Source: Muricea muricata | Taxonomy: Eukaryota > Cnidaria > Anthozoa > Malacalcyonacea > Plexauridae | Length of the DNA stretch: 64,000 nt | Direction of reading: 5' to 3' | NCBI GenBank assembly: GCA_963855995.1 | Contig: OY979730.1 | Span: forward strand, 4,165,341 to 4,229,340 | Part shown: one piece after another, positions 48,223 through 60,100 of the stretch | Numbering within the stretch: position 1 is the first letter of the stretch | Layout: each line of letters starts with the position of its first letter | The notes under the pieces: generated by a model | The model's input: the letters and a program-made list of their open reading frames with translations, nothing else | Database searches by the model: none | What the model was told of the DNA's origin: nothing | Translations under genes and position numbers: made by a program

Positions 48223-51148
48223 CACTGAGCTTTACTAATATATCTGGAGGAGCGGCTCGGCATGAAAAAGTGTCGCCAAAAACATGGCGGATTTTGGCCT
48301 TTGCTGACGCCATATGGTTCCTCAGCCTACAGGTATTTACCACTGACCAACCGCGATCCCGAGCTTTTAAGAAGACCTTCGCCCCCCTGGTTTTTGCAAA
48401 AAACTTTATGGCTTGGTTGTTTTCGGGGAAAAATCAAAGAAAAAATAGGGTTTTTTTCGCTCGTGGACGCAAGTATTTGTAAAAATAATGTGGAAATGTT
48501 TCTTCTAGCAGGTAAGAATCTCGAAACTTTCAATTTTATATCGTTTTACTGGCTAAGTTTGCATTTTGATTCTCAAAGTTTACAGAAATGATGCAAAGTC
48601 TGTTTATTTATTGGGTATTTCCGTATAAACAGTTCTGTCTTCAGCATCAGGCTCTGACTTTTACTTTAATAGAGCTGTTTTTGATGTTATTTATATGGAC
48701 AACAAGTTTTCCTTGATGAATGCCTATAGTCATGTATCCATGATTTAATGTTTGCCCATTTGCAGTTTGATACTGAAGTTAATTATATCACTTGACAGTG
48801 TGGAACAATCTCTCTGTGCCTGCTAAAAACATCTATGCCTCTGTGACCTCTGTTGGCATAGTAATTGTAGATTGAAGTGCAGAGAAACAGATAATTAATT
48901 CAGCTTGTTTTTGAAATGCAATGTAGTGTCAGTGGTGCATAACATAACATTTTAGGTCATGCCTCTAAACCCCATAAAATTTACATTGTGCAGTTTTTTT
49001 CCCTTTTTTGAGTAATGTGTTGGGTAAGATGCATTATGGATCTCATTTCTTATTTTGCTGTCTAACACCTGATGGTTATTCATCATGGAAAGTGCTGGAC
49101 ACTCAGTGGTTTTAATTATTAATAGCCTTGCATGTTTCTATACATTAATTGAACACAAACAAGGTAGTAAATTTGTTTTTCATTTTATTGCAGATTTTAA
49201 TGTGATGTACCAAGAACTAGAGCAAAACACTCCCACTCTAACTTATTATGTATTCTAATATGTAGCTACAGTCAACATGGATATCTGTCATATATGTGTA
49301 ATATTTTGTGCAGTACAGCTGTTTTCTTCAAATGTTGCACTAATAATCTGTTATCAATACCACATCAAAATTGAGAAGAGATCAGAAAAGCCCATTTGGA
49401 CAACACAATGATAGTTATGTCATAGTCATAATAGTATACAATGTAGTTTTAGGCATTATGGTAATGTCAGAGAACATCTGCACCACCAATGCAGAGATGG
49501 GAGATTCATGTCATCCTCAACCTTCAGATGATGTAGCATTTTTACCATAGTATCAGCATAATATAATATCCTCATCCCACTCAGGGAGCATACATTGCTC
49601 AAGTGGAGTTAGGATTACTCTTGCTAAATGTGGAGTTGGTGTTTTTCTTCAATGACTCATTGTTAGTTTAAAGTACTTAACTTTGAATTTTTTCATTTTA
49701 AATAATATAACTAAGAATTGTATCACTGTGGATTGGTTTTGTAGTAAACAAAAATACATTTTTTAAAGAGTTGTTCAAAAAAGCCAAAAGCAGTAGAATA
49801 ATAAGGGGAAAAGGAGGGGGGTGCACAAGATGGATAATGGAGAGATGAGAGCTTCATTGGGGATTAGGCATCTTAATACTGTACTTTTATTGACAGCAGT
49901 CAATTCCCCTAATCCATATCATATTATATTTTTGTGTGGAGTATTTATCTCTGTGGAGTATTGGTAGTGTAAAATTATATCTTACCTATTTAAGTAATTA
50001 AACAAATAATATATCTCAGCAGTATTGTTGCGGAATAGTTCTGAGGTGAACAAGAATGGTAGTCAGATTATATACTGGCTATTTAAACAAGCATAAATAT
50101 TAAGCTTAAACATAGGGGGAAATGAGAGAGAAAGCTTGTCTCAAGCAAGCATGCTTGAACTATGCTTGAACTTCGTGAGCAAAATTATACACAATATAAT
50201 TTGCAAAAAATACTTTACGAGACGCAAAAACATTTTGTGAAATGCACGACTTTTCTACCATCTATAGTAAACTATAAATGTTCAAGACAGTTAAGAAACA
50301 AAAAGCCTTGATTTATACAGTGGCGGATCCAGGGTAAGTCAGAATAAATTATAGCAGCTCAATTTCAAATTCAAAATAACTTTATAACAATGTCATAGGT
50401 TATGAATTTCAAAAGAATAAAATCTAACCAATGAAGGTGCTTTGAAGGTATTTTAAAATGTAAATATATCCTAGAATGAGCTGTGGTAATTTATTTTGAC
50501 TTACGCTAGATCCGCCACTGGATTTATATAACGGTCACAAGATGGCATTCAATAAAAACATTAAAGCATGATTGTAAAAAACGGGTAAAAACATAGCCAC
50601 ATAACAAATGCTGATGTACAACAAAGCGGCTTTAAAGACAAAAACTCTCGTTTCAAAAGCTCGTTGTTAAAAATACGTTTTACTCAACAATTTTAGCCGG
50701 AAATATTTTGTTTTTTCCTCGTGAATATAAACTGCAAAATTCTTCGGTTTTATACCAATCCAATTGTCCCTTGAAATGTTGTTTTTGCCAATACATTTCG
50801 AGGTTTTTTGTCCTTTCCTGGCCGAGATAACTTGTAAAACTTGCAAATATGTTTTTCAAAAGTTCGTGAAGCGTCCAGCAAACGTGAAAAAAGCTTTTAA
50901 AACCCCCAAAATTTACAGCGAAAACTAAAAGACAAAACAAAATTTTGCAAAAAAATAAAAGGGGGGTGTGAAAGATGAGCCTGCTTTACAATTGAGCCCA
51001 GTCAGTGGCAAATACCTTTAGGCTGAGGAACCATATGGCGTGGATCTGGCGTCAGCAGAGGCCGAAATCCGCCATGTTTTTGGCGACACTCCGATTACTG
51101 AAGCAAGTATAGGAGCCGCTCCTCCAGATATATTAGTAAAGCTCAGTG
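48223..51148. mobile_element. 2.9-kb non-autonomous transposon, 8-bp target duplication
   Basis: The inverted termini start cactgagctttactaatata and extend about 120 bp with some divergence. The target duplication is gacatgca at 48215-48222 and 51149-51156, and the empty site is seen at 45768-45775 in the sibling MITE. An 8-bp duplication with CA...TG ends is compatible with hAT, but I see no transposase. The interior (48600-50300) is AT-rich with only short frames (48262-48591 is 109 codons at one end). Internal strings such as aacatggcggattttggcc recur inverted at the right end. Confidence 0.8.
50318..50520. mobile_element. hAT MITE, 203 bp, 8-bp target duplication
   Basis: The termini cagtggcggatccagg and its near complement (gatccgccactg) are the familiar ends of hAT-derived MITEs. 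The eight bases gatttata are duplicated at 50310-50317 and 50521-50528. It is the innermost and therefore youngest visible layer of the nest. Confidence 0.9.
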
Positions 51149-51791
51149 GACATGCATAGGTTTTAGACTCGGTTAGACTGTTGCTTACGTTGTATGGCGT
51201 GGATTGCGCTTACTAAGAACATGGCGGAAATCTTTCGTCAGCTCGCGTAAGCAGTCAAAAACTTGTAACAGATATTTGGCGAAGATAGACATCTGGTACA
51301 ATAGTAATCTGTGCTGTAACTATGCGGGATGCCCTCATCCTGCTACTTTAAATGACGAATCCGTGCAGCGATTGGCTTGTCAAAGTTTTAACGTTAAAAA
51401 TTCATAGTTAAGCCAATCGCTGCACGGATTCGTCATTTAAAACTCTTTCCAGTAGCAGGATGAGGGCATCCCGCATAGTTACAGACGAGAAATCGGCAAA
51501 ATACCTTTATATTTCGTTCAAATACGGACCGTTTAAAGCCGTGTTTTCACAAGAAAAGTTGCTAACAGGTTAGTAAAATTATCCTAGTTTATATTTGTGT
51601 TGTTTTTAAAGCTGTTTTCTTTCTGGTTTTGATAAACTACGGATTTATTTCGTGCCGTGTATTTCAAAAAGTTCAAAGAGTTGCCAACCTTAGGAAATTA
51701 ACTATATCATAAACTACGAAGTGTAGTGTTTACGTGCGCACTGATCTCTATATGAAACTACGCACTGAATTGGGCCGCCTATGGACAGAAC

Positions 51792-53147
51792 AGAAATAAG
51801 TGAATGTACCCCACCCCCAATGAACTCTCTAGTTACAGCCCTGCCTGGCCTTGTGCCCATTTTCGTTTGGCAGGCGGAGTGAACGCCTTAGCAGGCGTCT
51901 TGTTTGAATATGAAAGGCATCAGGTTTTTTTTACTCAGGCTGTATAAGAAATAGATATTAGATATTAAATAGAACACTGAGACAAAATACTTCAATACAA
52001 TCACTGACAAAACGAACTGCGATATATGGGAGATATAGCTAAGCTTTAGGGTTTATACAAAAAAAATTAAATCCGTTTCGTCTTTCTTTTATTCACTCGT
52101 GGGTTCAATATAAGAGTTCTAAAAAACAAAACTATAAACAAAAGGCTGTTTCAAAAACATTTACGGACACACGATCGATATTTGAAAGTGTTTTAATAGC
52201 AAAGTTTTATTTATCCTTGTTATATAACAATGTCAAAGTTCTATTATTTGATATATCTGGTTAAATTAAATGCTTTTGGAATCTCGTTTTGAAATTGATG
52301 ACGTTCAGTGAGCAATAGTAAAAATGAGAGAGCAATGGAAATTGAGTTCGATATTCGAGTGTTTGTCGTAGCCAACAAAACATATTGCAAAGAACGAAAA
52401 AGAAAGCAAAACGTCACTTTCTAACACGAGGTCATCTATATATTGTGCTGACGAAATATTGGCCCAGGCAGACGTGTTGTTTTTATCAAGATGATTTTCA
52501 ACTTTTCTGCCAGCTACAGTACCCAAAGTGGCAAAGCCAGCCCGAAAATTTGGTCATGCTATGCAAATTTTATTTAATCATCATTATTCATTTCTTCAGA
52601 AGTTGATCGTTTCCATTGCTATGAAGACGAAAATATTTGCATATGCATGACCAAATTAGCTAGCTTACATCGACAGTGAGAACCTATACGGAACTAATTC
52701 CTCTTTGTAAAAGTAAGAAAATATTTATATATCTTCGAGGGCCGTTAAGATTGGGCCTAGACAAACGGCGTATCTGATCTCTCTTGGTTTAGGTCAGACA
52801 TCGCTTTTGTGCTAATATTTCCCACTAAATTTCATTTTGCGACACAGTTCATATGTGCTAGACCTATAAGCAAGGCAATATACTCCACTTTGATTGAACG
52901 AGATCTCAGGTGACCAAGGATTCATGGGTCATAGAAGCGTTACCACAGGGTATAGAATCTTGTGCAGGAATATAATGGAGTCGTGTTAGTGTGTTTCAAT
53001 TATCCTTTAATATGTCGTCGACTGAGCTCGATATAAAAAGTGTACCTGCTATTATTTTAAGCCTGGAATACACCAGTCTACCCTGTGAGCAGAGCCTTAT
53101 TTGCTTTGTTTTCTAGCGCTGGGTGTAGCGAAAAAATAAGCACTACA
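51792..53147. other. Region replacing the rest of gene B
   Basis: No coding exon of gene B is recognisable. The block adjoining the broken SUEL exon (about 53040-53147) carries ccagtctaccctgtgagcag, which looks like repeat sequence. A second probable repeat lies at about 52740-52800. Open frames at 52305-52606 overlap on both strands and look fortuitous. Confidence 0.45.
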
Positions 53148-54983
53148 TGTTGTATTCACATTTAAATCGTCATGAAAGACACCACTCTTGTTGAAATCTC
53201 CATAATTCGCGCTTTCGACCAACATATATTGTTGCGGAGAGCAGCTAACATTCACCATTTTGGCACCATAGTTGGTCACCGAGCCTAAAACGTATGTATT
53301 ATGTATGTATTATATTATTATATGTATTACCATTAATTAAAGCTGGTTTTCATAAATTCTAAATAACGTGTGAAACAAACGCGTCATGTGAGCTTACTAA
53401 TACCACATACCAAAAGTAAAATTTTGTCTTTTTGTGTCACAAGTTGTATTCTTCAAAACATAAGCAGGTGTAGGATCAGCACAGCCGCTCGCGTTCATCT
53501 TGTAGAACGACAAAGATCCACCTTTTGTTTGTTTTAAACTGTGTTCATGTTTACTCTGGAACTTTAATGGAGCGTCTAGTACGCCTATTAAGAATGCGAA
53601 GCGATTTTTACAGATCTCGTCACTGAGAGATACGAGTGTTCCTTCCTTATCGATATTCAGCAAGAGTCCGGTTTCGAGATAATTGAACTGCGCACTAACG
53701 TTCAAACAATTGTCAGTCATTGCAACAAAGTAAGCAAATGCATAACTTGAATTGGTGCACACGAGCTCTTCCGTCCTTGTTATGCATTTTCCTGAGTCGG
53801 TATGTCTGAGAAAGAAAGTTTGACAATCTGGAAACAAAAAGAAAGTATATATATTAATTACGACCAATTGGAAAGCTCTGAACTTTTTCAAATTAATAAT
53901 ACGAAAAAAACAAAATACTCTAAATGTATACATATGAGAATTTAATCGAGAAATTGAACTTGCTCTCTCGCGAATTGTACTCTCGCGAGTACATGCAGGA
54001 CCTTGTTTCTCATATATGAATGTGCCCCAATCTCCAGTTGCAATCGCACCCATGCCGAAATTCAACAAGCAATTGAGAAACAGTTGAAAAATTCACCATC
54101 TATAGGTCAACGACTAAAGCCTACACGAATTTAACTTAGCTTTTGGCCGGCTGCTGGATCGTTAAGTGGAGGAGTGGAGGGGGGGGGGGAGGGGTTATTG
54201 CACTCAGGCTTTATTGCCAGTGATCAGTGATTGAAAAACCTTTTGCAGTTCTAAAATTATCTCCTCCACTGACCTCCCACAATAGGTTGGCGAAGAATTG
54301 CGATACTGAAAACCAGGATTATAAGGGAAGTAGCTATAACGACATGTGTGCATTACTTCCGCTCTAATAAGACAAATTTACTCATGGGCAATGCATGTTG
54401 AGTTTTGGTCTATAGGCAAAAACGATGAAACCGATCACTATACATGTGGTGATTGGAAAGATTGGTTGGAGAGCTTTCAAAGATTAGTAACGAAATTTTA
54501 TAAAAATACGGAAGATATAGCCTATAGTGATGCCACGCAAGACTTTTGCTGGGCGAAAATGATAACAGTAACCCACCTTTATTCAAAATATCTACAAAAT
54601 ATTTGCAAATGCGTTAAATTCCAAAAAAATCGTGTCAGAGTACATCTAGTCGACGATTCTTTTTTCAACAGTTTCCGGCTTAAGTTTTGATATTTGTGTA
54701 TGATTTCTATTAAAGTTTAAATTGGATTGGTCAACTTGCGCTCTAACACATACAGTAGTATAACCCTCTTAGCTTTATACATTACAATTAAATTACTGTT
54801 TTAATTTTATATATAGCTTACTAAGTAAACTGCACTTGGGCTCTATTACAGTATTTTAGCAAATGGTCTGTATCAATATATCAAAAGTTGACACGCAAAT
54901 AGGATAAAGCAGCATTACTCACCTCTGAAAACAAACAACAGCGTACCACACATAATTAACCATCGATAAACGAATCTCAACAT
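53148..54983 (-). CDS. Gene B: paralogous lectin receptor, 5' end, truncated
   Basis: Exon 1 (54923-54983) encodes a 20-residue signal peptide, MLRFVYRWLIMCGTLLFVFR, ending in phase 1 at a GTGAGT donor. Exon 2 (53411-53827) restores the codon and encodes the lectin-like domain: FFLRHTDSGKCI, AMTDNCLNVSAQFNYLETG, NIDKEGTL and TTCDTKRQNFTFG. Exon 3 starts at 53284 with GSVTNYGAKMVNVSC and ESANYGDF of a SUEL lectin, but after CSA (about 53148) the homology to gene C stops and a stop codon follows 18 codons later. The rest of the SUEL domain and all downstream domains are missing nearby. It is either a truncated gene (it would make a short secreted lectin) or the start of one very long gene that splices on to exons at 6678 and below. 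Confidence 0.8.
54346..54690 (+). CDS. Open frame of 114 codons, antisense in gene B intron 1
   Basis: The plus-strand frame includes DWKDWLESFQRLVTKFYKN and CVKFQKNRVRVHL and has a protein-like composition. No promoter, splice context or known family is visible. It could be a fragment of an inserted retroelement or chance. Confidence 0.15.
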   Translation: MCITSALIRQIYSWAMHVEFWSIGKNDETDHYTCGDWKDWLESFQRLVTKFYKNTEDIAYSDATQDFCWAKMITVTHLYSKYLQNICKCVKFQKNRVRVHLVDDSFFNSFRLKF

Positions 54984-55064
54984 TGTCTTGCTGATTTAGA
55001 GGACTGGCAACAGAACGCGCTAACTTAATTGTGATTTCAGCCCTCGCGTTTAGAAAAGCAAAAG

Positions 55065-55074
55065 CTTTTATATA
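55065..55074 (-). promoter_or_regulatory. TATA box of gene B
   Basis: On the minus strand tatataaaag lies about 82-92 bp upstream of the ATG of gene B at 54981-54983. The spacing allows a short 5' leader. It is the only TATA-like string in the immediate upstream region. Not tested by any transcript evidence. Confidence 0.5.
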
Positions 55075-55084
55075 ACATGAGGTT

Positions 55085-57000
55085 ATTTCTTTTTGCATCT
55101 ACTTCCGCATTTTTATCACTTGGAAAACGAAATACGAATATATACAGTAGTTCATTTAAATTTATTTATCTAACGATCTAATGTGCTTTACCCGTTTTGG
55201 ATATTTGCGCCTGCAGTAAATGCAGTTTCTGCTAAAATATACACCCTATTACATGACGACACAGCACTAACAAATAATTTTTTAAACTCCACGCTCCGTG
55301 GGGTGAATTGTGACTTCATAGTCTTGATATAATTGAATTTTTTGCTGAAACTGAAAGACACCGGTAGTTTGTTTTGGAATCTGTACCAAATGTTTCCAGA
55401 CTTTATAGCTACTATACTTGTTTCTCATAATTACGTTGGGTAAAAACACAAGGTCTTGTACTCAAGAACGGGGAAAAACTGGTGTGGAAGAACTTGCATG
55501 TGAGCTTTAAGAGCTGTCGAATTACGACAATGCGTTATATAGTTAATGTGAATTTGAAAGGGTTTAATTTTTTGAACACCCTCAAAAACATCTTCTATTT
55601 CTCTAACTTGAAGCCAAACAATTTCAGTCTCAATGGCAATTCGTGAATCGCAACTCCTAGTTCTGATCAAAGCCTGTCCTTGTTTGACCTTAACGTAGAT
55701 TATGGGATATTATAATAGTATACCCTCGTGTATATGAACATGATAACAATGACAACGAAACCACAGGATCGGAGTGCATGCATACAGTAGCTATGCATAA
55801 TACATCTTTGTGTTGTTATCTGTTGATAGATCTATATACCTTCTGTAGGCAGTGCTTTGAAATTTGTTATGTTTTCTCTTATATATTAGATAGACAGGTC
55901 GTGCACGCCAAGAAGATATCGGTTATAATGTGTTAAAATGCACTATACGCCTTATCATGCAGGGATCCCGCCGGCACTAAGTGTTAAGCAAAGTAGAAAA
56001 AATAGTATAAAATTAAGTAAAATATTTCTTACCATGTCTCGATGTCATCTTCTGGTATACATTTCTACTGATAGCTAACGTTCTACAGGGTGTGTAAAAA
56101 AATGTAGACAAATCTGAAATCGTTCTCTGTTTTGCAAAGCGCCACAATGTACGATTTTTTTTATTAAAATAGATTGTTTTTGTACTTATAATCTAGAATA
56201 AACCAAGAAATACCCGGCGGGGGGGGGGGGGGAGGGGTTGTGTCTTTTACTTCAAGTTAAAAATGCCTTGGAAAATTTGTCGGGTGTTGTATTGCGGTAC
56301 AAAATTTCAGAAAATTTGCTCGAGTCTAAGCCGTTCAAAACGTCGCGCGAACTTCCATATTTTTGGCAAAATTAGCTTTAAGCATATTTAATCTATGTAT
56401 TTACCTAATTTGCACGCAACTCCCAAGGGACAAAAAATTGGAATATTTCCTCAGAAACATGATTCTTGTCGACAAAATACACTTAAACCCAATCAAATTT
56501 CTTAAAATTTTGAACAGCGATAAAAACCGAACATATTTTCTAACTACCAACTAAAAATTACTGTTAAGCATTTAAATTTCGCGCGCAAGCATTTCAATCT
56601 ATTGCGGTAACGCCGTAAGTATCCAAGAAATGTAAATTAATAAAAAACTTCATACTTCAAGCCGCTTCGAGATGTTGAGAGCCGTTTCAAAATTGTCTAC
56701 TTTTCTACACCCTGTGGTTATCCAAAAGAATATATTTTCTTATGAAAACGAAACTATAGTAGCTATTAACAAATATTGTACTTCTACACTACATGCATGT
56801 AATGTGATCATTTATTGCAGTTTCAGCACTTAAAAATTTAAAAGATACTTAACATTTTTCTTTAGCGACAACTGAGTGTCTCAAGCTAGGCATAATTATT
56901 ATCATTATTTCATATTACTTCTGTATTGTTACTGTTAATTACGTTCCCCCGTCTTATCATGATGATATTATTATACTTGATAGATTTACGTGTCAGCATG
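55085..57000. other. Intergenic region between genes A and B
   Basis: This holds the gene B upstream region, a MITE at 56094-56716 and unremarkable AT-rich sequence. A minus-strand frame of 79 codons at 55431-55670 (with EIEDVFEGVQKIKPFQIHIN) is unrecognised. Confidence 0.45.
56094..56716. mobile_element. MITE with cagggtgt termini
   Basis: The left end acagggtgtgtaaaaa with atgtagacaaatctgaaa pairs with the right end, which contains ttgtctacttttctacaccc. It is about 620 bp and non-coding, with a poly-G tract at 56218-56231. The terminal motif resembles the MITE at 8504-8871, but the target duplication is not clear. Confidence 0.6.
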
Positions 57001-57005
57001 CACAA

Positions 57006-57011
57006 TTTATT
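57006..57011 (-). terminator. Polyadenylation signal of gene A
   Basis: AATAAA on the minus strand lies about 145 bp after the stop codon at 57155, an ordinary distance for an animal 3' UTR. Confidence 0.5.
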
Positions 57012-57154
57012 TTAAACAACACATTTATGTAAACCATCTAGTTAAAATATGTTTTTCATTTAGATGTATGCATTTAAAATTATTTTCTCATTAAAACTTA
57101 TCATATCATATAGCTATAATTAATATTGTTTCAGAAATTCTTTCACTTCTTTAG

Positions 57155-60100
57155 TTACTCGAAGTTTGCATAATCACTGAAGCCATCCACGTAGGTAGTG
57201 ATAGCGGTGTAGCAAAACTGATACTGTTCCTGCGGAAGAAGACATGTTTTCATTTTTATAAAACCGTAATTTCTAAGTAGAAACATATTCTGAATAATCA
57301 TACCATATTAATATTTTCGACACTATTACACTTTCGACTCCATTTTGAAGTAATCATTTTTCAAGCAATGTGCCAGTCATTCTCGTAAATTTTCTGCTGT
57401 AACCTGGACTTAAATTCCCAAATTAAAATAACTTCTGTTAAAAATTGAAATCATTACGTTTCATAGGCTGTTGTATATTTTGTATGCGGTATCCGCTGAC
57501 GTCATGAGCCCACAGAAAAAAATTGGCTCTTTGGAATCAGCATGCAAACTGGCAAAGTACATTTGCAGTTAAAACTTTTAAAACCTGGACTATTTCACAG
57601 AAAATAAAAATGTATTTTGTTCATAACAGCAATTCACATCGACTCTTTGTTTCAATATAATCACAATATTCAAATATGTCAATCCCTGTTGCTATGATCA
57701 GACATGTCGGTTGCTATGAACTCCCTTTGTACAACATGGTTCTATCCCATGCTGGGAAATGTACCAAATTTAAAAAAATATTAAAGTGCAAAATTAAAAC
57801 AAAAAAATTATTACACTGAGAAACCTATTAATTATCGGAGAGTAAATTGAGGTGTTTTGTATTGCCTAATCGAATAAATAGGTATCGCGTATTGGGGCTG
57901 GAGCTCTGTGGGGAATATCTGTCATTCATGACAAAGTTTGTAAATAAATAAATGCTTCTCATGTTTTTTCATGTGAATTATCCCAATGCAGTCTTGGTTA
58001 AAGCGTGTGAAATATACTGAAACGTGAATTGCGATTGAAATGGAAATCATGCTTCAAACTATCCGAAGTTCAAATTAATTTTTATCCAAACTCCTAAAGT
58101 AAACAGTTAAAGTTATATTTTGGAGGAGAATCAGTTTCTTGCATTAGATTATCGATCCCTATGGAGGAGCTGTATGTACTTACAACATTTTCCACAAATT
58201 GTGGTCTTGTTCCTCTGATGATTTTTATTGCCTGAAAGACATCCACTGTCTGTTCAGTTTTCATTCGTTCCAGAAGATTTGAAATGGCGATATAGGTTCC
58301 CGTACGTCCTGCTCCATCACTGAAACATATGAAAAAAGATTAATATATATCAAAAACAATTTAACCTGGTGGAATGCATATGACACCATATTAGCTGACG
58401 TGGTATTTTTTCTAGGAAATATTGAAAACATATCTTTAACTATCATTAATGATTCATAAAATTATTGCGAATCATGTCAACCATAATAGGTCATGTGAGG
58501 TGGCTTTATACTTGATAATGTGCTAATTAGGATGACAATTTGTAGAATATAATCTGTCACGTTCATGAATATTCTTCATGCAATGTTGCATCATAATTAG
58601 CATTACAAGGCGGCGTATCTGAAGTCATTTAATACATCCGAGCTAAATAATATTCCAACGCTGCTATAAAATAATTTCCACCGGGTTCTCTGAGTTCTTC
58701 GGGTAAATACCAACCTAAAACGATGAGGCTTTGTGATTGGCCCAAAAGCCATCTTTATATATAGTTCGTTCTTTAGAAAATCAATTTTTATAGTATATTG
58801 ACTTTCATTGTTATTCCAACAAACAACTCACAAAGCCGGTTAGTTGGTAGTCGCCCATTTCTTCCCGAAGGATCGAAGGGTTTGCTTTGGTAACGATTCA
58901 CAGTAAATTTTCTATGCAGATATAGTTATCCTATATACATAGAATTAAATTTGATACAGTAGCAGAATATCTGGAAAAATTCGTGTCACAAACATTTTAA
59001 CGACGTACCCACAAACGACAACTATTGGTCCTTGACCAAAATTCTTTCTTGAATTCTCCACCAATGACGTCAGTGTAACGACAGCGTCTGCTTTGGGAGG
59101 AGCCTGTTGATCTGGCCACTTCATGTAGTGGAAAATGTTTACAACTTGACCGTCGGATAAATCCTAAATATGAATTACCTTGTATAGAGTTTTTATCGGT
59201 TGCAATAAAATACATAGATACCTATGATTGTTGTCATGGTTTTCATTGTGATTGGATTAACAGGAATTTCTTTATGCTTTAAGGAAGTCGCTGAAGATTT
59301 TGATATCTAATCACATGACCACGAAGGACCATATTTTTGCATACATTTTGACCAACATATATAAATACTTGTAATTATTAATTGTAATGTAACTAATATC
59401 ATGCAAGGGCTAGTTTTATAAAATAATTAAAACCTACTGGATAAGGAGACAGGATGAACTTTCTGGCCCATATTCCATCTGATTCGGCTTTTTCGGAGTC
59501 CAGTTGAACTGTCAAACTGCCATATTGTGTTGGCTTCCCTCGTTGTGAAGGCCAAAACTTCGGGAACGACTAAAACACACCAAACAGAATTTTAATGGGA
59601 GAAAATTTCAATAAAATGTGCATAGTTTCTAATCGTTAAATTCTGCTCTTGAACTTTGCAAAGAACTTGGACGTTTGTAGCTAAATTTACCCAAAATTAA
59701 TATTATATTTTTTAAAAAGAAAGACCTCTTTTAAAAAATAGCATGGATTAGGCGTACCGTTCCTTCTTTCACGTTATTCAACAAGGCGATGGTGGAAGAT
59801 TTCTGTGAGTGAATCATTCGCCAAAAGTCATTGACTGTATTTGCCAAAGGACTTTGCGTGGCGATAAAATAGTTGTTGCCAAGGTAACCCTGAAATAGGA
59901 CAAAACGGTCAGAGAATTATCGAAACTAAGGATCTGATGTAAAACATAACTGTTTTGTTGTCAAATTAATAAATATAAAGAATAAAAAAAGCTTAGAACA
60001 ACAACAGGGCATTTTATTCAGTATGTGATAAATACACTGCAAGTTGCAGTTTCTCGTCTTTAATAATGCGTCTTACATTAATGGAATATTTTGGATAAAC

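Larger units (their letters stand above)
48035..51313. mobile_element. MITE family M2, large nested copy
   Basis: It has the same 34-bp termini as 45588-45932 and is inserted into the fold-back element with the 7-bp duplication ctgtaac (48028-48034 and 51314-51320). The intact complement (gttacag) in the other arm of the fold-back element confirms the original target. The 3279-bp length is due to the further insertion at 48223-51148; without that it would be about 345 bp. Confidence 0.85.
47733..51782. mobile_element. Fold-back transposon, Mutator-like, outermost of a nest
   Basis: Termini beginning ataggcggcccaattcagtg face each other over about 300 bp, and the nine bases ggacagaac are duplicated at 47724-47732 and 51783-51791. 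Without the later insertion the element would be about 764 bp and almost wholly palindromic. Its remaining inner stem is at 51321-51482 (agccaatcgctgcacggatt on the stem). Long inverted arms with a 9-bp target duplication fit Mutator-like fold-back elements. There is no transposase. Confidence 0.85.

Noticed and set aside
55431-55670. 79-codon minus-strand frame between genes A and B
   Set aside because: Protein-like composition, but no acceptor, family or neighbour supports it; it lies after the stop and polyA signal of gene A and before the promoter of gene B.
58660-58720. Possible SINE core in an intron of gene A
   Set aside because: Only a short ccgggttctctgagttcttc-like resemblance to the SINE core; no A/B boxes and no ends could be defined.
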